Below are positions 1 to 7,547 of a stretch of DNA of 64,000 nucleotides, piece after piece. Position numbers and translations under genes: made by a program. The notes under the pieces were generated by a model that saw only the letters and a list, made by a program, of their open reading frames with translations, had not been told where the DNA came from and did not search any database. The stretch is from the NCBI GenBank assembly GCA_965248805.1, contig CBDFKJ010000009.1, forward strand, positions 682,001 to 746,000. The letters are read 5' to 3'. This DNA is from CBDFKJ01 sp965248805. Lineage in GTDB: Bacteria; Pseudomonadota; Alphaproteobacteria; UBA6615. Every line of letters begins with the position of its first letter. The stretch's first letter is position 1.

Positions 1-832
1 GCAGGCGGTCCAGGAGAGGCGGCAGCATCAGAGCGACGGCCATCGATCCCGCTCCGAAGGCCGCAAAAGCGAGGGCGGTATCGCTTTCCGTGCCACCGAG
101 GGCCTCGCGCACGTAAACCACGGTGTTGACGATGACCATGGCGCCGGCGGCCGCGGCCGCGAGGGAAAGCGCCAGCAAACCGCGCAGCCTCGGTGTCCCG
201 ACGTAGGCGCGGATGCCAAAAGTGATGTGGTGCCAAACGGCGCCATCACGCTCGTAAGGCGTGGGCGACGGCAGCAGCACCGAATAAACGAGCAGCGCCG
301 AGACCAGGAAGGCCAGGGCGTTCGCGGCAAACAGGGCGTCGTAGGTCATCACGACGAGCGCGGCGGCTGCGAGGGTCGGGCTCAACAAGTTCTCCAGGTC
401 GTAGGCGAGCCGCGACAGGGAAAGCGCGCGCGTGTATCGGGCTTCGTCCGGCAGGATATCCGGGATGGTCGCCTGGAATGTCGGCGTGAAGCCGGCCGAG
501 CAGGCGTTAAGTAGAAACATGAGAAGGTAGATTTGCCAGACTTCAGTGACGAAGGGCAGGCAGACGACGACACCGGCGCGTGCGAGATCGAGCGTGATGA
601 GAAGTCTCTTGCGCGGCACATTGTGCGCGATCGCACCGACGATCGGCGCAATCCCAACATAGGCCAACATCTTGAGCGCGAGGGCAGTGCCCAGGACGGT
701 CCCGGCGTCGCCGCCGGCGAGGGCGTAGGCGAGGAGCGCGAGTGCAATGGTCGTCAGGCCAGTGCCGATCAACGCGATAACTTGGGCGGTGAACAACCGG
801 CGATAGGCGCTGTCCGCGAGTGGCGAGATCAT
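1..832 (-). CDS. MFS transporter (partial, runs off left edge)
   Basis: The minus-strand frame opens at ATG 832 and stays open to base 1, so at least 277 residues are present and the C-terminal part lies outside the window. It reads MISPLADSAYRRLF and then alternating hydrophobic segments typical of a 12-TM major facilitator. A basic cytoplasmic loop (VPRKRLL) lies between the second and third segments, followed by the LLNACSAGFTPTFQATIPD region seen in EntS-like and other macrolide/siderophore-type MFS exporters. The substrate cannot be told from sequence. It lies 49 bp downstream of the DUF2459 gene on the same strand and could be cotranscribed with it. Confidence 0.8.
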   Translation of the reverse strand, partial: MISPLADSAYRRLFTAQVIALIGTGLTTIALALLAYALAGGDAGTVLGTALALKMLAYVGIAPIVGAIAHNVPRKRLLITLDLARAGVVVCLPFVTEVWQIYLLMFLLNACSAGFTPTFQATIPDILPDEARYTRALSLSRLAYDLENLLSPTLAAAALVVMTYDALFAANALAFLVSALLVYSVLLPSPTPYERDGAVWHHITFGIRAYVGTPRLRGLLALSLAAAAAGAMVIVNTVVYVREALGGTESDTALAFAAFGAGSMAVALMLPPLLDRL

Positions 833-881
833 AACTGGAGGTTAGCGAAATTTCCGCGCCCGCCACAGCTTTCCGCACGCC

Positions 882-1604
882 TCATCGAGGTGGCGGTGCT
901 GCCGGCTCGGCAAGGCCGCCTGAAGGCTCATCTGAGCCGATCGCCGCGCGTAGGCGCGCCATCAGTTCGTCGGCGGTGATGACACCGGAGGGCGACAGAT
1001 CGATGCCGGCGGAGCGCAGCATGCGCGCGGTCCAGGTGTTGCACGTGTTGAACAGGTGGAAGGTGCCGCGCGCGTCGTAGAAATAGCTGTCGGGGTACAG
1101 ACCGCGTGAGATGGGCGTGGCGCGGCCGCCGTCGGCGCGCTTGAAGTCGTCGGCGATGGCGCCGACCAGATGCCGAAACCCGTTTTCGCTCAGAGCTAAG
1201 AACACGACCTCCTGGTCTGCGTAGGTCCGCTCCGGTGCGCGGGCGCCGCCGGCCATATGCATCACCGCCGGCGTCGCCGTGAACGCAGCACCGAGCGTCA
1301 CGCCGAGCCTTTTCTCCTGGGCGGGATAGTAGGCTCGGTCGCCCCAGCCGAATTCGAGGAACGCCGCATCGGGAAAGTCGGCCGCCTCCGGCACCGAGCC
1401 GGTCACGACGAGCTCGCGGCGGGGGACGACGATCGAGGTGTGCCAGCCGTTGCTGACGATGCGGACAGCGTGGGTGCGCGGGCCGCTATCGGGCGGGGGC
1501 AACGCCGGTACCCCGGCGCACGCGGCCAGCCAGTCAGCGCAAGCGAGCCACGCCAGAGCGGCGATCGGGCGTCCCGCGCCGTAGCAGCCAGCGAATCGAG
1601 ACAT
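882..1604 (-). CDS. DUF2459 (TIGR02117) family lipoprotein
   Basis: This 240-residue protein has an N-terminal hydrophobic segment ending in a lipobox-like LAAC-AG (about residues 27-32), so it is probably a membrane-anchored lipoprotein. The body carries the hallmarks of DUF2459: the motif SNGWHTSIVVP, then FLEFGWGDRAYY, and near the C-terminus FNTCNTWTARMLRSAG. The conserved histidine and cysteine suggest a papain-like or NlpC-like hydrolase fold, but no activity is established for the family. It is divergent from the LacI-type regulator gene across a 112-bp intergenic region. Confidence 0.8.
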   Translation of the reverse strand: MSRFAGCYGAGRPIAALAWLACADWLAACAGVPALPPPDSGPRTHAVRIVSNGWHTSIVVPRRELVVTGSVPEAADFPDAAFLEFGWGDRAYYPAQEKRLGVTLGAAFTATPAVMHMAGGARAPERTYADQEVVFLALSENGFRHLVGAIADDFKRADGGRATPISRGLYPDSYFYDARGTFHLFNTCNTWTARMLRSAGIDLSPSGVITADELMARLRAAIGSDEPSGGLAEPAAPPPR

Positions 1605-1655
1605 TACGGGTTTCTCATTCTGGAGACATCTGACTCACCACAATTGAAGATGGAA

Positions 1656-1670
1656 AATCAATTCTTGATT
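1656..1670. promoter_or_regulatory. Candidate LacI-type operator (inverted repeat)
   Basis: A perfect palindrome AATCAA-TTC-TTGATT (6-bp arms, 3-bp spacer) lies 46 bp before the regulator start codon, in the divergent intergenic region. LacI-family proteins bind short palindromes and often repress their own promoter. The assignment to the neighbouring regulator is inference from position and symmetry. Confidence 0.4.
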
Positions 1671-1716
1671 GACGTAACTCAGATCCGGTGCCTAGCATCG
1701 ACGGAGGAGGAACGAA

Positions 1717-2745
1717 GTGGGCCGTGTGACGGTGTTCGACCTGGCGGCGGAGGCCGGCGTGAGCTTGGCCACCGTCGACCGCGTTCTCAATGAACGGCCC
1801 GGTGCGGCGCGGACGACGATAGACCGCGTGCAGTCGGCAATGCGGCGGCTCAACTACACACGCGACATCTCCGCCGCCAATCTGGCCAAGAAGCGCACGT
1901 ATCCGATCCTGTTCGTCATTCCGTCCGGCACCAATGCGTTCATGCGCAACCTCGGGGCGGAGATCGACGGCTTCGCCAAGCATGCCGAGGCGTCCCGGGT
2001 CCTGGTGTCGACGCGGCTGGTGCCGGTCTTCGACGCCGAACGGCTGGCCGATGCCCTGAATGCGGTTGATCCCGATGCCTTCATCGGAGTGGTCGCGGTC
2101 GCCGCCGACGCGGCGGTCGTGCGCGGCGCCATCGACGATCTGACCGCGCGCGGCGTGCATGTCGTCACACTAGTTTCCGACGTACCGGGCGCCGAACGCA
2201 TACACTACGCGGGTATCGACAATACCGCCGCCGGCCGCACGGCGGGCACGCTGGTCGGACGCTTCCTGCCCAAGGTGCCGGGGAAGGTCGGCATTGTGGC
2301 GGGCTCCATGTTGCTGCGCGACCATGTGGAACGGCGCATGGGGTTCGAGCAGATCCTGCGGATATCGTTCACACATCTGGATGTCTTGCCGCCGATCGAC
2401 GGCCGCGACGAAAGCGCGATCGTCGAGCGGGCCCTCGGCGAACTGCTGGCAGCGACGCCCGATCTGGTCGGGCTTTATAGCCTGGGTGCCGGCAACCGCG
2501 GCGTGATTGCGGCGTTGCAGGCGGCGGGTCGGGCACGGGACACGGTCGTCGTTGCCCATGAGCTCACCGACCACGCTCGCCGGGCGCTACTCGACGGTAC
2601 CTTCGATGCGGTGATCAATCAGGACGCCGGGCACGAAATTCGCAGCGCCGTCCGCATTATTCGCGCCCGCGCTGACGGCCAATCGGTTCTGCCGGGTCAG
2701 GAGCGCATACGTATCGATGTGTTCCTGCGCGAGAACTTGCCATGA
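1717..2745 (+). CDS. LacI family transcriptional regulator (likely xylose regulator)
   Basis: The 342-residue product begins with a LacI helix-turn-helix (VTVFDLAAEAGVSLATVDRVL, residues 4-24) and hinge, followed by a type I periplasmic-binding-protein sugar sensor domain to the C-terminus. The GTG start at 1717 is chosen because a strong GGAGGA ribosome site sits 6-12 bases upstream and the HTH begins at residue 4. It lies directly upstream of xylB and xylA on the same strand, so control of xylose use is the natural inference. The ligand cannot be read from sequence. The autoregulatory candidate site lies at 1656-1670. Confidence 0.85.
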   Translation: MGRVTVFDLAAEAGVSLATVDRVLNERPGAARTTIDRVQSAMRRLNYTRDISAANLAKKRTYPILFVIPSGTNAFMRNLGAEIDGFAKHAEASRVLVSTRLVPVFDAERLADALNAVDPDAFIGVVAVAADAAVVRGAIDDLTARGVHVVTLVSDVPGAERIHYAGIDNTAAGRTAGTLVGRFLPKVPGKVGIVAGSMLLRDHVERRMGFEQILRISFTHLDVLPPIDGRDESAIVERALGELLAATPDLVGLYSLGAGNRGVIAALQAAGRARDTVVVAHELTDHARRALLDGTFDAVINQDAGHEIRSAVRIIRARADGQSVLPGQERIRIDVFLRENLP

Positions 2746-2789
2746 TCAATTTCAGCGCCACTTGACGCGGTACTTGAGGTACGTATCGC

Positions 2790-4244
2790 ATGTATTTGGG
2801 CATCGATATCGGCACTTCCACGGTCAAGGCCGTCCTGACGCGTGACGGGGGCGAGGTAGTCCTCAGCGCCACCGCGCCGTTGCAGGTATCGCGGCCGCAG
2901 GACGGCTGGTCCGAGCAGGACCCGGATGCCTGGATCACGGCGGTCGAGGCAGCGGTCGGTCGGCTACAACATTCGCAAGCCGGCGCTCTGGCGGCGGTGC
3001 GCGGCATCGGGCTCTCCGGCCAAATGCATGGCGCGACCTTGCTGGATGACGCGGACCGGCCGTTGCGGCCCGCGATCCTTTGGAACGACGGACGCGCCGC
3101 GCGACAGGCGGCGGAACTCGACGCCGATCCCCGCTTCCGTGCCATCAGCGGCAGCATCGTCTATCCGGGGTTTACGGCACCGAAGCTGGTGTGGGTGGCG
3201 CGCCACGAGCCGGAAGTGTTCGCAGCCGTCCGGCGCGTGCTGCTGCCGAAGGACTACGTTCGCCTGTGGCTGTCGGGCGAGCATGTCTCGGACCCGTCGG
3301 ATGCGGCGGGCACGGCCTGGCTGGACATCGCCGCGCGCAATTGGTCCGGCGAACTGCTGGAAGCCACGGGAATGAAGAAAGGGCAGATGCCGCGCCTGTG
3401 CGAGGGCACCGAGGTATCGGGCACGCTGCGCGGCGAACTCGCAAACCGCTGGGGTATGGGGCAGCAGGTGTGCATCGCCGGCGGCGCCGGCGACAACGCG
3501 GCCTCGGCCTGCGGCATCGGCGCCGTACTGCCGGGCTCGGCCTTCGTGTCGCTCGGCACGTCAGGCGTGTTGTTCGCGACCACCGATCAATTTCGGCCCG
3601 GTGCTGCTAGTGCGGTGCACGCGTTTTGCCATGCACTGCCGCAGACTTGGCACCAGATGGCTGTGATTCTATCGGCCGGGGGGGCGTTCGACTGGTTCAG
3701 CCGCCTCGCCGGTCGCAGCGCGAGCGACGTATTATCGTCGCAGGGAACCGAGTTGGTTCCGCCGAGCCGGGTCCGTTTCCTGCCCTATCTTGCCGGTGAG
3801 CGAACGCCGCACAACGGTGCCGCCGCACGCGGCGCCTTCGTGGGGCTCGATCTCGAGACCGACCTTGCCCAGCTCGCCAGGGCTGTGCTGGAAGGTGTCG
3901 CGTTCGGCTTGCGCGATTGCGCCAATGCGTTGGCGGCGGCCGGCACCAAGTTGAGCCGCCTCACCGCGGTCGGCGGTGGCGCGCGATCGCGCTATTGGTT
4001 GCGCCTGATCGCCACAATCCTCGGCATACCCGTCGACCGGCCTGCCGAAGGTGAATTCGGCGCCGCGGTGAGAGCTGCCCGCCTGGGCCAGATTGCGGCC
4101 ACCGGCGCCGACCCGGCCGAGATTTGTCGGCCGCCGGCGATTGCCGAAACTTTAGAACCGGCGCAAGGTTTGGTCGGCGCCTACCGAGAAGCCCATGCAA
4201 ACTGGCAGATGCTCTATCCCGCCATCAAAGGAGCACACACGTGA
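2790..4244 (+). CDS. xylB: Xylulokinase
   Basis: This FGGY-family sugar kinase has 484 residues, the usual length for xylulokinase. It phosphorylates D-xylulose to xylulose 5-phosphate in the cytoplasm. Visible features are the N-terminal ATPase loop YLGIDIGTSTVKAVL, the substrate-region motif LSGQMHGATLLD (residues about 72-83), ILWNDGRA, and the C-terminal AVGGGARSRYW nucleotide-binding loop. The stop codon overlaps the GTG start of xylA (GTGA), indicating translational coupling. The gene itself looks intact although the pathway downstream is broken. Confidence 0.93.
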   Translation: MYLGIDIGTSTVKAVLTRDGGEVVLSATAPLQVSRPQDGWSEQDPDAWITAVEAAVGRLQHSQAGALAAVRGIGLSGQMHGATLLDDADRPLRPAILWNDGRAARQAAELDADPRFRAISGSIVYPGFTAPKLVWVARHEPEVFAAVRRVLLPKDYVRLWLSGEHVSDPSDAAGTAWLDIAARNWSGELLEATGMKKGQMPRLCEGTEVSGTLRGELANRWGMGQQVCIAGGAGDNAASACGIGAVLPGSAFVSLGTSGVLFATTDQFRPGAASAVHAFCHALPQTWHQMAVILSAGGAFDWFSRLAGRSASDVLSSQGTELVPPSRVRFLPYLAGERTPHNGAAARGAFVGLDLETDLAQLARAVLEGVAFGLRDCANALAAAGTKLSRLTAVGGGARSRYWLRLIATILGIPVDRPAEGEFGAAVRAARLGQIAATGADPAEICRPPAIAETLEPAQGLVGAYREAHANWQMLYPAIKGAHT

Positions 4245-5275
4245 GTTCGACAGGATTCTTCGGTGACACCGCGCCGATCCGTTTTCAGGGAGCGGGAACG
4301 GACAGTCCCTTGGCCTATCGTTTCTACGATCCCGACGAGCTCGTTCTGGGCAAGCGAATGGCGGACCATCTGCGGCCGGCGATTTGCTACTGGCACACCT
4401 TCGCCTGGGACGGGCTCGATCCGTTTGGCGGCCAGACGTTCGAGCGGCCCTGGTTCGGCGATTCCATGGATCATGCCCGCCTGAAGGCCGACGTCGCGCT
4501 CGAGTTGTTCCAATTGCTCGGCGTGCCGTTTTTCACCTTTCATGACCGCGACATCGCGCCGGAGGGCGCGTCGCTGGCCGACTGCGAGCACAATGTGCGC
4601 ACGATGGCCGACTATCTGGCACCAAAGATGGAGGCCTCGAAAGTCGGCCTGTTGTGGGGCACGGCGAACCTGTTCGCCCATAGCCGCTACATGGCGGGCG
4701 CGGCGACCAATCCCGATGCTGATGTCTTCGCCTATGCGGTCGCACAGGTGAAGGCTGCCATCGACGTGACCCACCAACTCGGCGGCGCCAACTACGTGCT
4801 GTGGGGTGGCCGCGAAGGGTACGAGACGCTGCTCAACACCGATGTCGAGCAGGAGCTCGACCAGTACGCGCGCTTCCTCTCGCTCGTCCTCGACTACAAG
4901 CACAAGATCGGATTCAAGGGCACGATCCTGGTCGAACCGAAGCCGCAGGAGCCGACCAAGCACCAATATGACTTCGATGTAGCGACCGTCTATGCGCTGC
5001 TGAAGCGCGAAGTCGCGCACGCCATTCTCGCCGGCCACACCTTCGAGCACGAAGTGGCGATGGCGCAGGCGCTGGGCATCTTCGGTTCGATCGACGTCAA
5101 CCGCAACGATTACCAGTTGGGCTGGGACACCGACCATTTCCCAAACAATGTGCCCGAAATGGCGGTCGGCTTTCACCGCATTCTCAAGGGCGGCGGCTTC
5201 ACTACCGGCGGCCTTAACTTCGACGCCCGCGTGCGCCGGCAGTCGCTCGACCCTCCTCGGCCGCCAAGCAACTGA
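4241..5275 (+). pseudogene. xylA: Xylose isomerase, C-terminally truncated
   Basis: The GTG at 4241 overlaps the xylB stop and opens a 344-residue frame; intact class II xylose isomerases have about 435 residues. The catalytic barrel is present: YWHTFAWDG, FFTFHDRDIAPEG, the metal/substrate motifs VEPKPQEPTKHQYDFD, HTFEHEV, IDVNRND, DTDHFP and the last metal ligand in GGLNFDARVRR. Similarity stops after RRQSLDP at about base 5250, where the expected C-terminal dimer/tetramer arm is replaced by a few unrelated residues and a stop. All metal ligands survive, so residual activity is conceivable, but loss of the arm normally destabilises the tetramer. The truncation coincides with the start of a xylF fragment. 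Confidence 0.85.
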
Positions 5276-5440
5276 CCGACGTCGAAAATCTGATCGCCCA
5301 GGGTGCCGACGCGCTGATCATCGTCGCTTGGGACACCGACGCCATCGGGCTGGCGGTCGAGAAGGCCGTGGCCGAGGGCATCCCGGTGATCGGCTACGAC
5401 CGGCTGATCGAGAACCCCGACGCCTTCTACATCCGCGATC
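5251..5440 (+). pseudogene. Fragment of xylose ABC transporter binding protein (XylF)
   Basis: Directly after the break in xylA, the plus frame reads SAAKQLTDVENLIAQGADAL, then an AWDTDAIG region, a GIPVIGYDRLI region and NPDAFYI. This is an internal part of the periplasmic xylose-binding protein family (Peripla_BP_4). About 60 codons remain and both ends are missing. It is non-functional and records a former xylFGH transporter beside xylAB. Confidence 0.75.
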
Positions 5441-5678
5441 GACGACGTCTGAACGGACAGGTTCCACAAATTACGCGGTGTCAGGAAGACGCCGCTGCCC
5501 CAGGCCAGCGGATTGCCGCCGAGCCGCCACGCCGACATCATGTGAAAGCCGATCCAGATAACCACCAAGGCGGCCACGATGCCGAGCAAGCGGCCTGCAC
5601 CACAGTTGCGGCACTCGCGGCCACGGCAACACCGACCAACCAGCAGCAACCGGCGTGAGTCATCGTGCGCCGGCGCAT
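5441..5678 (-). pseudogene. Fragment of xylose ABC permease XylH (5' end)
   Basis: On the minus strand, an N-terminal membrane segment (GIVAALVVIWIGFHMM) and the family-typical LTPRNLWNLSVQTSSIA motif identify the start of a XylH-type sugar permease. Only the N-terminal part is present before the junction with the xylF fragment at about 5440. The first codons after the ATG at 5678 and the membrane segment are in different frames, so there is an indel as well. The orientation is opposite to the adjacent xylF fragment. Confidence 0.7.
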
Positions 5679-5866
5679 TATGCGGCCGTGCCGCGCGCAC
5701 TCGCCGGGACACCACCGGCGATGATCATATTGAGCACGTCGTCGACCGTAACGTCGGTCTTATTGACCGTGCCGACCAGGCGTCCGTTTTTCATCACGCT
5801 GATGCGATCGGACAACCCGAAAACGTCGTGGATGTCATGGCTGATCAGGAAGATGCCGATGCCCTC
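5678..5866 (-). pseudogene. Fragment of xylose ABC ATPase XylG (3' end)
   Basis: The minus strand reads GIGIFLISHDIHDVFGLSDR (the H-loop region of a sugar ABC ATPase), then ISVMKNGRLVGT and DVTVDDVLNMIIAGG, ending at a TAA at 5678-5680. This TAA overlaps the candidate xylH start (TAATG), as in intact xylGH operons. The part before the H-loop is missing; the break lies near 5866. Confidence 0.75.
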
Positions 5867-6267
5867 CGTCCGCCGTCCGGTACTCTGTCGGCGCGCGTTC
5901 GTCGAAGCCGGTCTCGATCAGGATTTACGTGAAGGTGAGCTTGCCGGCGGCGTACCAGTCATGGTCCGTCGTGTCGCGCACCAGCGCGATGCCGCAGGCC
6001 AGGAACGCCATCGAGACGACGCCGACCGCCCCGACGAGGAATGCCCGGATCCACATCGCGGGATCGAGGATGGCCCTCCATCCGGCCCGGCGCCTGTGTG
6101 TTCCCCAGCTTCCCAACGCGACGATCTCCCGGCGCCGACCGTTGGCGGAACGCCGCCCCGCATCCGCCGGCCATCGGCAGCGCGCCGGATCGTCACGGTC
6201 GCCGCCGACATTCCCCGGCCGGCGCTCCGAACGGTCTCATGGGCGAGAGCGTAAGCCGCACCCATGA
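5867..6267 (-). pseudogene. Degraded membrane-protein fragment, unidentified
   Basis: On the minus strand there is a plausible but broken coding region. One frame (6116 downward) gives a basic stretch followed by a transmembrane helix, AMWIRAFLVGAVGVVSMAFL, then ACGIALVRDTTDHDWYAAGK and LTFT before a stop. Past this TAA the same frame continues with plausible protein (ILIETGFDERAP). A second frame covers 6265 to about 6110. I do not recognise the family. It looks like a further decayed gene next to the xyl fragments. Confidence 0.4.
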
Positions 6268-6430
6268 TCGGAGCAACCGGACATTAGTCGTTATATCAAC
6301 GGGTTAACGGCACTCTTGCGCTGGCGTGAGACGCGTTGCGCTGGGACATGACAAATTCTTTCGCCGCCCGTGGAGACCGACGCCGGAACCCGCTAGGCCG
6401 AGACTTCGGGCTGGGGTGTGATGAATCCAC

Positions 6431-6700
6431 GCCCACAGGCGCGCCACACCCGACCTCCGTTCCGCTCAGCGCTCAGGATGAGAACCCCTTGCAATCCCAT
6501 CGGTTGGCCCGAGCTGCGCTTAAGCGGCACCGCCCGCCACGCGGCGTCGGGTGTGAGAACCAACCGCCCACAGGCGCGCCACACCCGGCTTCCGTTCCGC
6601 TCAATGCTCGGGGTAAGAATCCGTTGCAATCCCAACGGTTAGCCCGAGCGGCGCTTGAGCGGCAGCGCCCGCCGCGCATGGGACGTGAACCCTTCGACCC
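6431..6700. repeat. Two tandem copies of a 135-bp repeat
   Basis: Units 6431-6565 and 6566-6700 are clearly similar over most of their length. Both begin GCCCACAGGCGCGCCACACC and share TTGCAATCCCA, the GCCCGAGC block and the AGCGGCA block. Because 135 is a multiple of three, spurious ORFs on both strands repeat the same peptide. The last 20 bases of unit 2 and the sequence before unit 1 diverge. No gene is supported from about 6270 to 6938. Confidence 0.75.
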
Positions 6701-6753
6701 GTCTCGCGGCTTCCAACCGTGATTATAGGAAGCACAGGTAACTACGCAATGGT

Positions 6754-6793
6754 GTGAAGCGCAGTCGGCCGGCGTGAAGCGCAGTCGGCCGGC
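6754..6793. repeat. 20-bp tandem duplication
   Basis: The 20-base unit GTGAAGCGCAGTCGGCCGGC occurs at 6754-6773 and again at 6774-6793. It lies in the non-coding stretch upstream of the toxin-antitoxin pair. Confidence 0.8.
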
Positions 6794-6938
6794 GTGGTTC
6801 CCGCGACGCGCCCCGTCGCACGGTGCTCCCCGGTCGGGTCGCCACCGGTGATCCGCACCATGGGCCGGCATCATGGCGACCAGGGTAAGATGGGGTGATG
6901 CTTTACGTATGTCATAAGGTCAGCTAAGGTGACGCTCC

Positions 6939-7217
6939 ATGATTCGAAGCTTCAAGGACCGCAATACCCGGCGTTTCTTCGAGGGTGATCGCGTCGCGGC
7001 GTTCCAGGGGTTCGCCAATCAGGCCGTGCGCCGTCTCACCTATCTGGACAGCGCCGAATCCCTCAACGACCTTGCGGGTCTGTCGGGCAACCGGCTGGAC
7101 GCGCTGCGTGGCGACCGGGTCGGCCAGCACAGCATACGGATCAACGTGCAGTGGCGGATTTGTTTCCGCTGGGAAGACGATGGGCCATGCGATGTGGAGA
7201 TCGTGGATTATCACTGA
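6939..7217 (+). CDS. higB: HigB/RelE-type mRNA interferase toxin
   Basis: This 92-residue protein matches the HigB (RelE superfamily) plan: MIRSFKDRNTRRFFEG at the start, a central RRLTYLDSAESLNDLAGLSG, then LRGDRVGQHSIRINVQWRIC and the C-terminal VEIVDYH. RelE-fold toxins of this type cleave mRNA on the ribosome; the basic residues and terminal YH are the usual catalytic side chains. It precedes its antitoxin with 13 bp between them, the toxin-first order of higBA. Confidence 0.9.
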   Translation: MIRSFKDRNTRRFFEGDRVAAFQGFANQAVRRLTYLDSAESLNDLAGLSGNRLDALRGDRVGQHSIRINVQWRICFRWEDDGPCDVEIVDYH

Positions 7218-7230
7218 GGAGGTCGAAGCC

Positions 7231-7536
7231 ATGAACGTAGTGAACGGGATGCGGCCAGTGCATCCGGGAGAGATATTGCGGGACGAACTGGATGCACTCG
7301 GCCTGTCGGCCAATGCGCTGTCCAAGGCGCTCGATGTGCCGGTGAACCGCATCACGGCGATCCTGCATGGCCAGCGGGGCGTGACCGCCAACACGGCGCT
7401 GCGCCTGGCGCGCTATTTCGGGACAACGCCGCAGGTCTGGCTGAACCTGCAAAAGACCTACGAGCTTCGCCGGGCCGAGATCGAGGCAGGCCGTCAGATC
7501 GCCGAGCGCGTGAAGCCCCGGCAAGCTGTGGCGTAG
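7231..7536 (+). CDS. higA: HigA antitoxin (XRE/Cro HTH)
   Basis: The ATG at 7231 follows GAGGAGG at 7216-7222, which overlaps the end of higB. The 101-residue product has the HigA signature RPVHPGEILRDEL and a helix-turn-helix LSANALSKALDVPVNRITAI followed by the FGTTPQVWLNLQ motif. It neutralises HigB by direct binding and represses the operon. A longer in-frame extension to 6985 exists but overlaps the toxin and is not used. Confidence 0.9.
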   Translation: MNVVNGMRPVHPGEILRDELDALGLSANALSKALDVPVNRITAILHGQRGVTANTALRLARYFGTTPQVWLNLQKTYELRRAEIEAGRQIAERVKPRQAVA

Positions 7537-7547
7537 ACCTTCAAGCC

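Noticed and set aside
4214..5176. A 320-codon minus-strand frame
   Set aside because: It is antisense to xylA, whose active-site motifs are clear.
6336..6874. Small genes on both strands
   Set aside because: The frames arise from the 135-bp tandem repeat; the peptides repeat in phase on both strands and show no protein-like composition or start sites.
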